64,000 bases of DNA, from contig NW_026516719.1 of NCBI RefSeq assembly GCF_025766255.1, forward strand, positions 225,020 through 289,019, read 5' to 3'. The DNA is from Zychaea mexicana. Taxonomy: Eukaryota > Mucoromycota > Mucoromycetes > Mucorales > Lichtheimiaceae. Under the pieces are notes generated by a model, which did not search any database, was not told the DNA's origin, and saw only the letters and a program-made list of their open reading frames with translations. Shown here in pieces: positions 13,568-25,441 of the stretch. Position 1 is the first letter of the stretch. Every line of letters begins with the position of its first letter. The position numbers were made by a program, and so were the translations under genes.

Positions 13568-13854
13568 GGGTGTGTTTTGTTCGATGAAGGAAGGGGGGAG
13601 TGTGGTGCGTTGAGAAGAAGCCTTGAAACGCAAAACGATTAAGGGCAAAACGCCGCCGGGCCATGCGGAGTTGTAGTCACTTTTGAAACGATGTCTTTGA
13701 GCGGCTATGCTATAATTGTTCTGCACGTTTAAAGCTGTGATAACAGAGTTATAATCACCAATACTGATATCATAGGCACAATTATTCATAGTTGGTAAAT
13801 GGATTGTTTAATATTCAAAAAAAAAGGAATAGAGATTCTAGGGAGAGATAATTC

Positions 13855-16800
13855 TTAGCCAAAAAGCTTCTTCAAGCCCTTCTTCTTTTTCTTGTCTGCC
13901 TTTTCGTCTACGTTCTTGCTGTCTGGCGTTGAGCTTGTACCACTAGCTCCACCACTACGGATGCTCAAGTTACTTAAGCTGAGATGTGAGCTTGAGCTGT
14001 TGTTAATGTGGGGCATATGCGACAGTAGGGATGAAGCTTTGCTTGCAGGTGGTGATGGAGGAACGTAAGGTGGAATAAGAGACTTGATGGATGGCGGTGG
14101 TAAGCGCAGCTGGCCCGTTTCCTCGACGAATTTGGCAGGACGCATCACGTCTGTGGTACCAATGTATACGTCCCGATTATACATGGCTGCTACTTCATAC
14201 GCAGAACGAATCTCTGAGTAAGATAAACTTCCCAGTACAAATACGATCAATTTGGCACCGGATGAGCGAGATTGTCCTCCACCCTATGCAACATGATTTC
14301 AGCCTTATTCTGGTTTAGCCGCACATATTCAATAGACTTACGGGAACAGAAGTGGGCTTTTTGCTCCAGGTGGGTTTTGTGGTGCGCAAAGACACGCCAC
14401 TTTGCGGTATACCTGGGTTGCCCGATGGTGCGCCACCGTCGTCTGAAGGATCCATATCAGACTGCCGAGTGTATGCAAAATGGGCAGGTTCCAATGTGTT
14501 CGACAATTGTGCCTAGAAATAGAAGAAACCTTTAGCTTTTGATAGCGCTTGCTGTGGCATGTGCATATGTAAACCTACATCCATGACTTTTTTAAGTTGA
14601 GGAACATAGCGAGATAATTCGTAAGGCGTCTCATCCTGTGATCGCTTACGCTCCTTCTTCTTACGAAGAGACTTTTCACCGCCCTTACGACGTTGCTTTG
14701 TCACCTGTACACCCAGAGATGGTAGATTGTTCACTGCATCGCGGAACTCTCCTTTTAACTTTGCATGCTCAAGCAGCTTGTGTTTGTCATCCTCAAAGAT
14801 GCCGTTTTCCTTGGAGACAATGTATAGCATTAAAAGACGCGCTTTATCTGCCGGGCTACATTAATAGTAAGTGGACGTGCACCTGTGTAGCTTGCAAGTC
14901 ATACCGTTATCGTCTCATTTACCTGACATAAGGATCGTCTAGCAGAGGAACCATATCTAAAACGACAGTCTTTGGTGTTTCGCCATCGGGTGTCTCCCCG
15001 GTAGCAATGTTCTACTCCATCCCAGCTCAAGTTAATAACCAATGCTTGACTTTTGTTTATTTTTCCAGTTTGTCCTACCTGCTCTAGATTTCCCACAGAG
15101 TTCAGCTTGTGTTTTTCAAAGATAGAAAGACACTCTTGTGCGATACTCAAATGCGCAGAATACTATGAAATAAGCACAGAAGCTGTCAGATTTTGATTCT
15201 GCTTGCTCTTTCTTCATAAAGTGTAGTCTGGCATGCTCATATATACCTTTGCTTTCATGTCTTGAAACTGAGGTAGGTTTCCAAGCATTTCCTTCATGTC
15301 CTTTAAGCTCTTTGCTGAGTCCTTTGGTGGAGCAGAACGATCACTAATGATAAAAATAGGCCAGCCTCAGTACAGTTCTCTCAAGTATAAACAAAACACA
15401 AATTTACCCGCTCTGGACAGCAGTTTTATTCTCCTCAAGGAATTTGTTAAACTCCTCAATCAAGCGGTCGGTACATTCGGCGATATGCAAATGGCGAATT
15501 GATTTGTAAACCGTGTCATCCTCATCCAAAAACACCTCCTGTGTGCCTATGGATCCATCGTTTTGGTTGAAAGAATAAGAGTATTTTATGCCAGTGCCGT
15601 TTTCGGTATCTTCTACAGGCAGTAGATCGTTAATCATTGCCTGATAGGTAAATTCATGCAGTAATTGTGCGTTCACGTCAAGACTGCGATCGACAATAAG
15701 TAGGGTTGCACGTGGTTGTGGTGGGTTTCGTGGAGGCTAAATAAAAATTTTCTGACATGTAAGCTCGCCTTGAATCAAGTACTTGGTAGAAAGTTGGTTC
15801 GTACCGGGAAGTTTCTGTTCAGTCTGCAAAAATCATCTATTTCGTTTTGCAGTATATTTGCTAATTGTCTCGTAGCTGGTGGTGCTCGTGGTCGTCGGTC
15901 GTCTGGATTATCGTTTTCGGTCACTTGATAACGAATTATTGGATCTTCACCAAGTGTCGCGCATACAGATAAAAGCTATTGTTATATATATTAGTAATTT
16001 AATAAATTTGTCGATGTCCACGGTGACTTTTTCTTTCTAACTCCATCACAAACACATCTTACTTGTGCTTACCTGTTTAGCAATCATTTTCAAAGCCTGA
16101 TCCGGTTTTGCATATGGATCACTTCCATAGATGGATATATAACTCGAAAGTGGATCGACAGTAAATACCGAGGATTCCTTGACTGCAAGTTTCTTGTTAG
16201 TGACTTAAACATTACTTTTTTGACGCATCATTCGAATATGCAGATAGAAGAATCAAAATCAGTACATTACCCATAAAATCAACGTACATTTCCTTTAGAC
16301 TCTGGATGTACTCAGAAGCACCTGCCGCTTTAAACTTCTTGTTCAATTCTGTGAATAATTGATCTTCCAGTCCTAGATATTTAAGAAAAGTTTGACCTGT
16401 CAATTGCTGTTGTGTGGCAGCACAAATAACCAATTGTGTTACCGCTGGTGAAATGGATGTGCGCCGCCTTGTACATTGGTCCATTGGGGCCTGTAAAGTC
16501 ATCTGCCAGACGAAGCACCGATTCTCGACAGGGCGTTAAAAAGTACACAGCATCCAGGGTCGGATAAGGCTGCCGCTGTTTTTCGATATTTTCAACCACT
16601 GTATCGTTCTGGTTAACCGACTATGACTTTTCATTGTTTCGTCTAGGTAAAGACAGGCGGTTCGCAAATTACTTACATGTCACCTGAAAACCTCCACAGA
16701 GAAAGCATTAATATAAAAAACGAACACATAATTGATACTGTCCACCTTAAACAATCCACTATAATTTGTTACTCACATTTTCTTCGAGGATATCATACAT

Positions 16801-17033
16801 TTTACACGCAGCCGTCAATATGCGCGTGCTTTTGGAGTCAACAACTACGATTTTCCATTTTCCAGGTACCGCCTTAATGCTATCCATTAAGCCTAAATAA
16901 GAAATAATGTGAGTAACGTTCCAAGGTGCCCGTTCTAAATCCCATTTATTACAACGTCCTATGCGACGATGAATCTTAAAAACAAAAGGAGTGGATATTC
17001 ACGTTTTTGCATAATCTCATTTATGCCTGTCAT
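13855..17033 (-). CDS. SEC1: Sec1/Munc18 (SM) family exocytosis protein
   Basis: SM protein that binds exocytic SNARE complexes and promotes fusion of secretory vesicles with the plasma membrane. The start MTGINEIMQK continues after an intron as RLMDSIKAVPGKWKIVVVDS, a classic SM N-terminus. Then come YDILEEN, KQRQPYPTLDAVYFLTPCRES (near 16560) and DFTGPNGPMYKAAHIHFTS. Further exons encode LNKKFKAAGASEYIQSLKEMYVDFMG, VDPLSSYISIYG, and the ATLLIVDRSLD...LLHEFTYQAMINDLLP block (15600-15700). The C-terminal exon has MIVFVLGSLSYSEIRSAYEVA and DVYIGTTDVMRPAKFVEE, followed by a Pro/Ser-rich tail ending KKKKGLKKLFG. About ten introns. The Ser/Pro-rich extension after the SM core is longer than in animal Munc18. 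Confidence 0.93.
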
Positions 17034-17493
17034 GATGGAAGATATTTAAAGCGATGAGCCGTAATTAACGCAAGCTGGATCCAAACACAAAGAATTGTCG
17101 TAGCAGGAATATTATAGTTCGCTAATTGACTGGAAAAGTACTACGTTAATGGTTCAGCTGAGGACAGATTGGTACGGCTGAAGAATTGCAATAGCAAAAA
17201 AAAGCTTCGTTCTTAACGTACGTTTTTCTTTGCAATATGAGTTGGAAGCAAAAAGAACACGCGCTTAGTGCTCTCTTTTTGGTCACCGCTAGATATGAAT
17301 TTTCAATCCATAAAAGGAGGCGCTTGCCCTACATCTGCTTTTGTAATCCTTTGCCAAAAAAACTTGGCATACAAAAAAAATGCAAAAACGTACATAGCTA
17401 TTGCATGCGATAACCATCGACATAGCATCAAAACATGACCAATTCCCTTAGGAGTAAAAGGGAGACAGAAAAATACATCCTTCAGCGTACATT
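17034..17493. other. Spacer between SEC1 5' end and small mitochondrial gene
   Basis: AT-rich sequence holding the SEC1 upstream region (minus strand) and the 3' flank of the small gene at 17494-17769. No open frame or repeat that I can support. Confidence 0.5.
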
Positions 17494-17769
17494 CTAAGCA
17501 GTGGGAACCTTCTTGCCACTCTCCTCTAACGATTTTATTCTGTTTTCCAATTGCGTAATATGCTTTTCAGCGTCGCCTCGGTATTCTTCGTATTCTAAAT
17601 GCTGCCATAGAAGCTGGTATGCCATGGTGGTTGCAGAAGCCAAAACGGTGCATTTGACAAGAGGTGTACCGTAGCGATAGTAGAATGATCCGCCTCCGGA
17701 CGATGACGCAGTAGCGTACCCGCGAATGTTTGCGCGCGTGGTTGTCTTTGCAATCGTTCGTAAAAGCAT
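17494..17769 (-). CDS. Small mitochondrial-type membrane protein, unknown function
   Basis: A 91-residue protein that I do not recognise. The N-terminus (MLLRTIAKTTTRANIRGYA) is rich in Arg and Thr and free of acids, as expected for a mitochondrial targeting presequence with cleavage near RGYA. A Ser/Gly-rich linker follows, then one likely membrane segment around CTVLASATTMAYQLLW (residues 38-53). The C-terminal 35 residues are charged with a heptad-like pattern (ITQLENRIKSLEE), suggesting a short coiled coil. This is the shape of small inner-membrane assembly or respiratory accessory proteins. Upstream, a candidate donor (GTGAGT near 17834) and acceptor (CAG just before 17780) suggest a spliced 5' leader; the other frame there (MSLLGLRPRFSRALF) does not continue in phase with this protein. 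Confidence 0.6.
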   Translation of the reverse strand: MLLRTIAKTTTRANIRGYATASSSGGGSFYYRYGTPLVKCTVLASATTMAYQLLWQHLEYEEYRGDAEKHITQLENRIKSLEESGKKVPTA

Positions 17770-18162
17770 GGCTATGACTTTTCTGTAACAGTAAGTATAT
17801 GCATTTTATCATTGCAATGTAATGATCACTCACCCTTCGCGTGTTTTTCAAAAAGGAAAAAAGAGCTCGAGAAAACCTGGGTCGTAAACCCAGCAGACTC
17901 ATTAAATTTGTTTACATAAAGCAGAGAACGGAAAATGAAAGCATACAAGTTGTTATATACTAAGACTACGAGCATAAAGTGCATTTTAAATTTAAAGTAT
18001 GTAGGGCAGTACTGTAAGTGTCTATATGAGTGCTTCTAAGGGGTTATAGTATAGGTATTGTATGAAAACTGGGGCAAAGAAATGAAAGTGTAATAAGTAT
18101 AAAGAGCATATCATATTTTTCGAGCTATTCATCCTTAAATTGGCGATGATCGTACGACATCT
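17770..18162. other. Spacer with possible 5' leader exon; GATA gene 3' flank
   Basis: Holds the likely spliced 5' leader of the small mitochondrial-type gene (to about 17905) and the 3' flank of the GATA-type gene. Nothing else recognised. Confidence 0.45.
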
Positions 18163-19695
18163 TTAAGAACGTGGCTCTATATCTTTGCTGCTTGACGCAA
18201 TCAGAAAGTGAGGATTGTGAAGCTGATGATAGTACACAACGATATTGTTACTACTGGAACTGCTGAATGACGATGTTGATGCTGCTGTTGCTGCTACTGT
18301 TGTTGTTGCATATTGGAGATGCGTCTGCACTGGCGTTGCTTGGCCGCTTGACGATGCCGGCGAGTGGATTGGCGAGGAAACCAACTCGGGTGACAACTTT
18401 TCCGACCCTGTCGACGGCGAGGGAAGGGCGGAGGACGACCAATCGACGAGCGCGCGAACGTTTACTTTGCGCTTAGCGGCTTTGACGAACAGTTGTGGCG
18501 GACGCACTCGATTGTGTCGTAAGTAATAGCTCTTGCAGGTCTCACACCAGTGCCCCGAGCCACATAGATTTCGATACCATTGATGTGTATGCTGTATTCC
18601 ACAGTTGGCACAAGACTTGTGTGCTTTTACATGCGTTTGCTTAACAGTGTCGTGTTGGTGTCCATACCATCCTTCTTTATGTGGATAGCCGCCAATGCTA
18701 TAGTGCTCACTGTGATCAGTTACCTCAGTTGTCATACTAGCGACATTTCTTAGTAGCAATGACGCTGGGGAAGATACCGATGATGGTGGCTGGGGTGATG
18801 GTGGTGATACGCGACAGCTGTGTCTGCTTGCAATGATGAGACGAAGGGGCCGAGGCTCGCCGTGTTTGAGTTGGTAACGATAGCAAGCGACGCACAGTTT
18901 ACGGCGAGATGCTGGTTTGGTGTTACAGTTGTGGCAGACAGGTTTCGACTTTGGCGGCCGCGTCGAGTTGAGGAGATTCATTAGCAGAACATACAGGTCC
19001 GGTTGCTTGTGGTTGCTGCTGTCGGGCCGTGGTAAGCGTACTTGATCCAATCCCGCGACATCGAATAAATAGTTAGCGAGCTCGATTGCAGTGCGTAGTT
19101 TGACCGTATCGATCGCGTGCAAGTTGAATCGAAAGAGGGTATTGATTACGTGGTTGAGCCGGTAAATATGGTCTTCTTTTGCAAGCATTTCGTTGTCTAG
19201 GAATCTGACATCGGTTCGGCCCGATGTTCCATTGTGCTGCGTATAGCGAAAGAGGTGGAGCAGCCATGTCGGAAAGAGAATAAACGTTGGTGCGACACGG
19301 TTGCTCTTGATTTTCTCGGGCCTGAAAAACACTGCGATCAAACGCATGTGCTGGCTTAGTTCGACGGATTGTATCGGGCGTGAGGCCTTCCCCATACCAA
19401 TATGACATCGGAACGAGCCATTCATATGGCGGCCAATTACTTTGATATGAATGGGCGTTTCCCTTATGTACGTGTTGCCGGAACAGGATGTCAAGCCGAG
19501 CATGGCGTCTGTCAATTTGCTACTGCTACCAGCTGGAGGGTTCATTCGGAAACCATGGCTGCTGAGGTTGCTGCGCCATATAGACATTAACTCGTCATCG
19601 GAAACGGTTGTGGTAACGCTTCTGTCATCATGAAAGCTCGGCTTTGAGCTTAATAAGTCTTTGGGCTGGGATATGAGTAGATCCGCTATATCCAT
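18163..19695 (-). CDS. GATA-type zinc-finger transcription factor, intronless
   Basis: A 510-residue single-exon protein. Near residue 255 is a compact four-Cys knuckle, CHNCNTKPASRRKLCVAC (C-x2-C-x10-C-x2-C). Near residue 370 is a second finger, CANCGIQHTHQWYRNLCGSG followed by HWCETC. This has the GATA spacing C-x2-C-x18-C-x2-C, with WYR where WRR is usual and a basic stretch after it (YYLRHNRVRPP). The N-terminal part has FRCHIGMGKASRPIQSVELS and other conserved-looking but unassigned sequence. The C-terminal 100 residues are Ser/Thr-rich and look like a disordered regulatory tail. It probably binds GATA-like DNA sites and regulates transcription; the target pathway is unknown. A TATA-like element lies about 58 bp upstream. 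The neighbouring genes do not point to a function. Confidence 0.8.
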   Translation of the reverse strand: MDIADLLISQPKDLLSSKPSFHDDRSVTTTVSDDELMSIWRSNLSSHGFRMNPPAGSSSKLTDAMLGLTSCSGNTYIRETPIHIKVIGRHMNGSFRCHIGMGKASRPIQSVELSQHMRLIAVFFRPEKIKSNRVAPTFILFPTWLLHLFRYTQHNGTSGRTDVRFLDNEMLAKEDHIYRLNHVINTLFRFNLHAIDTVKLRTAIELANYLFDVAGLDQVRLPRPDSSNHKQPDLYVLLMNLLNSTRPPKSKPVCHNCNTKPASRRKLCVACYRYQLKHGEPRPLRLIIASRHSCRVSPPSPQPPSSVSSPASLLLRNVASMTTEVTDHSEHYSIGGYPHKEGWYGHQHDTVKQTHVKAHKSCANCGIQHTHQWYRNLCGSGHWCETCKSYYLRHNRVRPPQLFVKAAKRKVNVRALVDWSSSALPSPSTGSEKLSPELVSSPIHSPASSSGQATPVQTHLQYATTTVAATAASTSSFSSSSSNNIVVYYHQLHNPHFLIASSSKDIEPRS

Positions 19696-19752
19696 TCGAT
19701 AAAAGAAAATGTTTAATGGGCATCGCCTGACACGCTGAAACTAGGGGCTCGC

Positions 19753-19760
19753 TTTATATA
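19753..19760 (-). promoter_or_regulatory. TATA-like element of the GATA gene
   Basis: On the minus strand the sequence reads TATATAAA, about 58 bp upstream of the ATG at 19695. Position and sequence fit a TATA box. The transcription start is not known. Confidence 0.4.
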
Positions 19761-22700
19761 GCTTTTATATCAATGAAGCCATCCTCCTATTTCAATGCGC
19801 CGTATTATTTTGTGTATGCACTTATTTAAACGAAGGAGAGACACTGGGACGGTATAGTGAATGTATATAGGACATAATGAGTTCTTAATTTCATGAGTTA
19901 AGGTTTTCCACATCGATCACGCTGGGAATAAGAGCTCAAATCAGGCGACAGGCCGTGCGACAATACCCAATGGAAATGGAAGCTTCAGCTCATGACAAAT
20001 AGACACTGGTATTCGTAATGGTACACATAAAGTATTTTATCCTTTCCCTGTTAGAATTCGGCTTTTGTTGTATAATCATATTGTTCCCTTTTCGATAACA
20101 ATAACAATGCCCCGTGTGAGACAGCTCGCAAAGATTCGCACTCTTTCAGCGTACACTCATTGCTCAACGTTTGTCATTAAGTAGCTCGTGTTACCCTGGG
20201 TTCTCGCATGGATGTGTCTCTCCTTACATGATGTATTCATTTGGTAATGGTACAGCTTTTTATTTTGTGCAGGATTCTCAACGACTCCGAATAGAACATT
20301 ATGTAGGAGCCATTTTTTTGTGTACTCCCTATGGTTTATACTTCAGTTGCCCTTTATACGTGCGGTTTGGTTTCCAGGAACAAGGAAAACTTTAGTGCTG
20401 TCCAGGTCCAGCGATATGTCAGGGTGCTAAGAACCCGTCTCACTCTATAATTTGTCAACCGTAACGATTCACTGTATATACTATTATATTGTTTTCCGTA
20501 ATTGCAACAAAGCACAGAGTAACCCTTTTCCCTCTATACTCGCATTATTAAAGGGCATCTAAGTTATTGGAATAATGCCTCTTTGATTTTGAACATGCAT
20601 GTATAATATTAATGTTAATTTTATCAAAGTAAAAGAGTTCCGCAGCAAAACAGTATGTACAGCTACTCTACACATAATATTTGGCAACAATCGCATGCTC
20701 ATGGCGCAGGTCAACCAGTCTTCCATATTATAATTTTTCAAGTATTATTTAGCATCGTCACTTGCCTTTTTCTTATGCATGTCGATGTCTTGACTCATGT
20801 TGCAGGGATATGTACACCCGGAGTTGCTGCCAGTATTTAGAGACCGGTGAAAGAATTATTATTAGTGCCTTTTTACGCTCGTTTTATAACAATACAAATT
20901 CTATAACTTCATGCCACACATGCCGTCAAGTGTGCAAACTAGGTTTAGCAGTGCGTAATAATAATTTGGGCGTTTTATAGAAAGACAAAGAATCTTATGG
21001 GGGCGAAGGAGCACAGTCAAGAATACCTTTTCACGAAGGCTACACTTTAGGTATGCCCAGTAGTAGCGAAAGAGTACTGTAGAAGAGATGTGCTAAGTAT
21101 TATTTGCAGGAGCATATACTTTCGCTGATGCCTCAAAGCGGCCTTTTACAACCAAACAACAATTGGGTAAGTTAGCCCTGCATTATGCAAACCAATTAAA
21201 TAATTTGACAACTTTTAGTATGCGAACTAACCTTGCTATCTACTCATTCCATAAGACAAGACTGTGTTGAGAAGTCTCTTCATTGATAGCATCCCGTGGA
21301 CTATACACAACTCCAAAAACACACGTTTAGCGTACACAGCCATTCTTTTTATAACTTGATTATATTATTGCACGTTAACTTTGCTGCTTGTATCATGAAA
21401 ATTTCGACAATAGCAATAGTAAAGTTGCTAGTATTCAAACGATCTGATCAGAATTGGTCAGCTCAAGCAACGATATAATGATATTGCATAAAAGGTCCAA
21501 AAATAATGTCAGGCTAGTACTAAGAATCATAAGAAAGTCCAATCTTTACACGTGTATGCAAATGTTTGTCACGGTGAGGAAAAACTTATATAATGATAAT
21601 TGGTACAGGAAAACGATCCATGGCAATGACCAAGAACGATGCTGATTCCATTGTTTGTCTGGTGTATATGTGCCATGTTGTAAGGATAGCAACAGGAGGT
21701 ACATGCAAGTACATGGAGGATCAAGAGACATTGGATATTTGGACACTCCTCCTCTTCTCCCTGCCATGTTGCTACCATTATTTAGAAAAAAGCTTATATG
21801 CACCTGCCGTTGTTTATTGCGTTTTAGTTCTTCGACTTTAAGGGTTGAGATGCACAGCTTACCCGCACGTTCTCCAGGGATGCCATCTTTAACTGTTTCT
21901 TCTGTTCTTGCTCTTTGCTCGACGATCAACTGCAGTCGCGTCTCAAAACCATTTTGATCCGGGTAACCGTTTTTTCTTCCTTTACTCCTTACTTTTTTTC
22001 AAATGCTAAGCGATAATACTTAATTTGTATCATGCCCTGTTTTAATAAAACAATTCTACCTCGATTAAATACGAGACAACTGAATACGATAAAGAGTTTC
22101 TCCTTACATTTTTGCTCTCATTACTGCTGGTATATTTCTAATCGTGTAGATCATGCCATCGTGATGCTTATCAAGGTATGACAATAGAAGTGATAATATA
22201 TTACACTCTATCAGACAGATTAAAGAAGGCTCAGTTGGATAAAAAACTATCTCATTGATACGGCTCTAGATTCCTTGTGGCCTGTCATGTGTATTAAATT
22301 TGGCCAGAGCCGACCTAGTGGCACTGAGCAAGAAAAAAACGATATGCACCACACCGTCGGCGTATTGTATACACTACCAAAAGAAAGCTACTTGTCCGCT
22401 AATGTTTTTGGCGGACGTCTACATTTGCTCAATCGTATTGATGGATAGTATATTGATATGAAGTATTGTATTTTCAACCGGTAGAAACATTATGATGTAA
22501 GGTCTGATATGTTGTAAACTCGGGACATCATCGATCGAACTGTTGACTCCTCTTCGATTGAGGGGATTTTCAGGTTCTAGCATCATTATGAAGTTTTTTT
22601 TTTTGATAAGGTAGCACCTTCCAAGGGCATTTAAAGGGCTGGTTATGTATGAATAGTCATGTCAGAGGCCAAAGAGGGTCCAGCAAAATAAAACGGGTAC

Positions 22701-24748
22701 CCTGAGCATCCTGAAATAAAACAAAGATCCACTGCATATTGTTCCAGAATCATAGAACAAACAATTCTTATTTTTTGTAAGGAGAAAGGGGTTCCACTCC
22801 CATTCTGCTTCCTTTCATTTTTAAAATGCCAAATCTGTAAATTCTCGATCCTCAGCATCTCCATAGCTCATCAGAGCTAAACAACAGGGATCAACAAATG
22901 CTTTTAGCTGTAAATACTTTCGGCAACTTTGGATTTTACCATCTATTAATATGTAAAGATAAGAAATTGGGGACTTTGCAGATTCACGATAATCAGCCCG
23001 TCATGTTTTGAGCAAACAACATATTCTTTCATAAGGGGAAGAAAGCTTCTTAACGTCGAATGTGAGATATACACACAATTTTCAAAAAACGTTCTCCTTT
23101 AATCCATATCTGCTTGAGCGTTTTTGCTAAGAAGACACAGCAGAACTCCTTGGCAAACGTAATAGCGTAGCGTTGCACATTCCACCACGTTCTTGTTTGG
23201 TTCAACATGAATGAACGCAAAATTGTATCCTAGATATAGAATTTTATGATTAAAGAACAAGCGTGATTTATCTTGCATGGTTTGTGATCGACCTTGAACT
23301 ATTTGATGTGACAGTTCCCAAAATTCTAATGCAATCATATTCTGTACAATGCGTTTACAACACAGTAAAGATGAACAGATTTTACATGTAACCGTAACAG
23401 ATGAAAGTACACCATTATCTTAAAAATAGATGCAATAACGCATATTCACCTCAGAAGCGTCCTCGGTAAATATAGTGTCTCCATGCTGAATAACTAAAAC
23501 CATTCATGGGTTGCCAATATCGACAATAAAGAACGGAAAACACCCTGTCCGAACTTTAATAATCAATATGTAAACACATTCAGCCTTTATTAAAGATGTT
23601 TTTTTGAAAAAAAAAAAAAACCAGGTATAAATGGATCCTACGTCATTCCTTATGTGTAAAAAGCCTGTGAGATACTGTGAGCTCAATAAGTCGCATTTTG
23701 TCTGTTGTAAAGGTCGAGTCAACAGCAACTGTTTAGTATAGACGATAAATACCCCCAAGACGAGCCAAAAATGCAAGAGTCATAGCGGTAATACCTTATA
23801 TAACGATACTCGATGCATGATGAGGATACTGTAGTTAGGTACAGCTCCGGAAATGGATGGTTGCGTAGCACTTGCTTGTTTCTCTGTACTTGTCAAGAGT
23901 AAAGTTTCAGCCTAGACAAAGGTGCTTTGATACTTATGACACATACTACAGCACTGATTGAGCAGGATCTGTGCACAAGTGCCACTAGACTAATACCATC
24001 GTCATTATTGTTGTCAGATTGTTACCTGGCAACCACCCAAAGTGATGGCAATACGACGTAATAATGTTACTGAGAAAATCCATCACGATGTTTTTATTTC
24101 AAAACAGATCGACTGTGGGAACAAAATGTCATGATATGGTTGCGGTATTCATTAATAGCAGTATAGTACTTCATCATTGGACATCATGTGCTCCCTTTTC
24201 TCCCCTTCTTAGTAATCCGAACTTCCGAAAAGCACCACAAGATGAAATAATTTCCTTGGGTTCCATGGTTGAGGCCCCCGTTCTTCCGATGTTGCGAACC
24301 TTGCTCGATACACAAATAACATTTACTTTGCTGATGACAATCCAGTTTCTGCACATAAAATTGGAAACCACCTAAAAATAGGTATACGACCACGTTATTC
24401 CTTCTTTCTTCTAAGCGGCAGTGCAGTGCGCGGTATTCAATCTCCTTCTTTTATTTTTCTGCCGCTACTGCTATAGTCATTGTTCGGTCTAATTCTGTAC
24501 AGTGGAAACCCTGTGCTATATTAGCAATTGACAGAAAATCGTGAACGAGTTACCCGGTTCACAAAACTAAAGTAAATGACAATATTGGGTGCATGAAACC
24601 ATCCAAAACACGCAATATAAAGAATCGATCCAAAAGAATTCTACTAATCCAAATACGATTCGACGCGATACTGCAAATGGCAATGAGAACTCTATAAACA
24701 CGAAATCAAAGTCAGCTTCTGTCGTTGCTATTGATGACAGTCTCCCCA

Positions 24749-24756
24749 TATATAAA
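24749..24756 (+). promoter_or_regulatory. TATA box of first GPI Cys-rich gene
   Basis: TATATAAA followed by GG, 82-90 bp upstream of the ATG at 24838. The paralogue at 30324 has a similar element at nearly the same distance. Confidence 0.55.
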
Positions 24757-24837
24757 GGCCCCATGTTTTGCCTCTTTTACAGATTTTTCTACTAATAGCA
24801 TTTACTTCATTCATATAACCATCAATATACCACCATT

Positions 24838-25441
24838 ATGAAATTCTCTTACGTTTTCCTCTCTGCCCTCGCTGTTGGCTTCGTCTCTGCTCAAACCCCT
24901 GGTTGCAACTGTGATCCCAGCGACACCGAGTGTATTTCCACTTGTGGTATGTTTCTCATATAATATTGTACCTAGCTATATGGCAAAGATACAAAAGAAC
25001 TTGGGTTTTTAACGATTATATATAGTCACCGGTACCAACGACTGCGTAACAGCATGCGAGAACAACACTCAGTGCTACGAACAATGCGTCCAGGGCTGGC
25101 CCGGTGTTGGCCAGGAATCATCTGCTGCTGCTGACGCCGGCTCTTCTGCTGGCGCCACTGATCCCTCCGGCTCTACCCCCTCTGGTTCTGCTGCTGAATC
25201 TGACCCTTCTCCTGCTCCTACCGATGCTCCCAGTGAGTCTCCTGCTGCTTCTGGTTCTGCTGCTGAATCTGGCGAACCTGGTGCTGAAGCCAGCGCCTCA
25301 GGTGATGCCGAGACCTCCCCTGAAGCTGGCGAAGAAAATGCTGATGCTGAAAATGCTGATGATGAAAATGCTGCTGGTCAACTCAAGGCCTCTGCTTTGG
25401 GTCTTTCTGCTGTTGCCGTCGTCGCCGCCCTTGCTTTCTAA
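24838..25441 (+). CDS. Secreted Cys-rich GPI-anchored surface protein (copy 1)
   Basis: A 174-residue two-exon protein (24838-24946 and 25026-25441; phase-1 intron). The signal peptide is MKFSYVFLSALAVGFVSA, cut before QTPG. The mature N-terminus has eight cysteines in the pattern C-x-C-x6-C-x3-C-x6-C-x3-C-x5-C-x3-C, followed by a GW residue pair. Then come about 100 residues rich in Ser, Ala, Pro, Glu and Gly with repeats such as GSAAES, likely an extended glycosylated stalk. The end is a small-residue site (ENAAG) and a hydrophobic tail (LGLSAVAVVAALAF), as for GPI anchoring. Codon use is strongly biased (GCT, TCT, CCC), and a TATA box sits upstream, both consistent with high expression. 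The same cysteine pattern and first intron position occur in the gene at 30324. Cell-wall or surface role inferred; no family name assigned. Confidence 0.85.

Larger units (their letters stand above)
19696..24837. other. Gene-poor 5.1 kb region
   Basis: AT-rich sequence with only short, non-conserved open frames on both strands. The most protein-like stretch is a minus-strand frame around 21845-21960 (GFETRLQLIVEQRARTEETV, followed by a possible GTAAGC donor), but it has no start or flanking exons that I can support. The last few hundred bases form the promoter of the GPI-protein gene at 24838 and include a small hairpin near 24541-24564. No terminal repeats or intact transposon genes were seen. 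Confidence 0.5.

Noticed and set aside
17567..17902. 111-residue frame starting MSLLGLRPRFSRAL as the real gene
   Set aside because: It runs through a clear intron and out of phase with the presequence-bearing frame. The 91-residue protein at 17494-17769 has a better composition.
24541..24564. Hairpin GTGAAC ... GTTCAC as a regulatory site or transposon end
   Set aside because: Only a six-base stem, with no target duplication or second copy seen. A nearby ACAGTGGAAACC also has no matching inverted partner.
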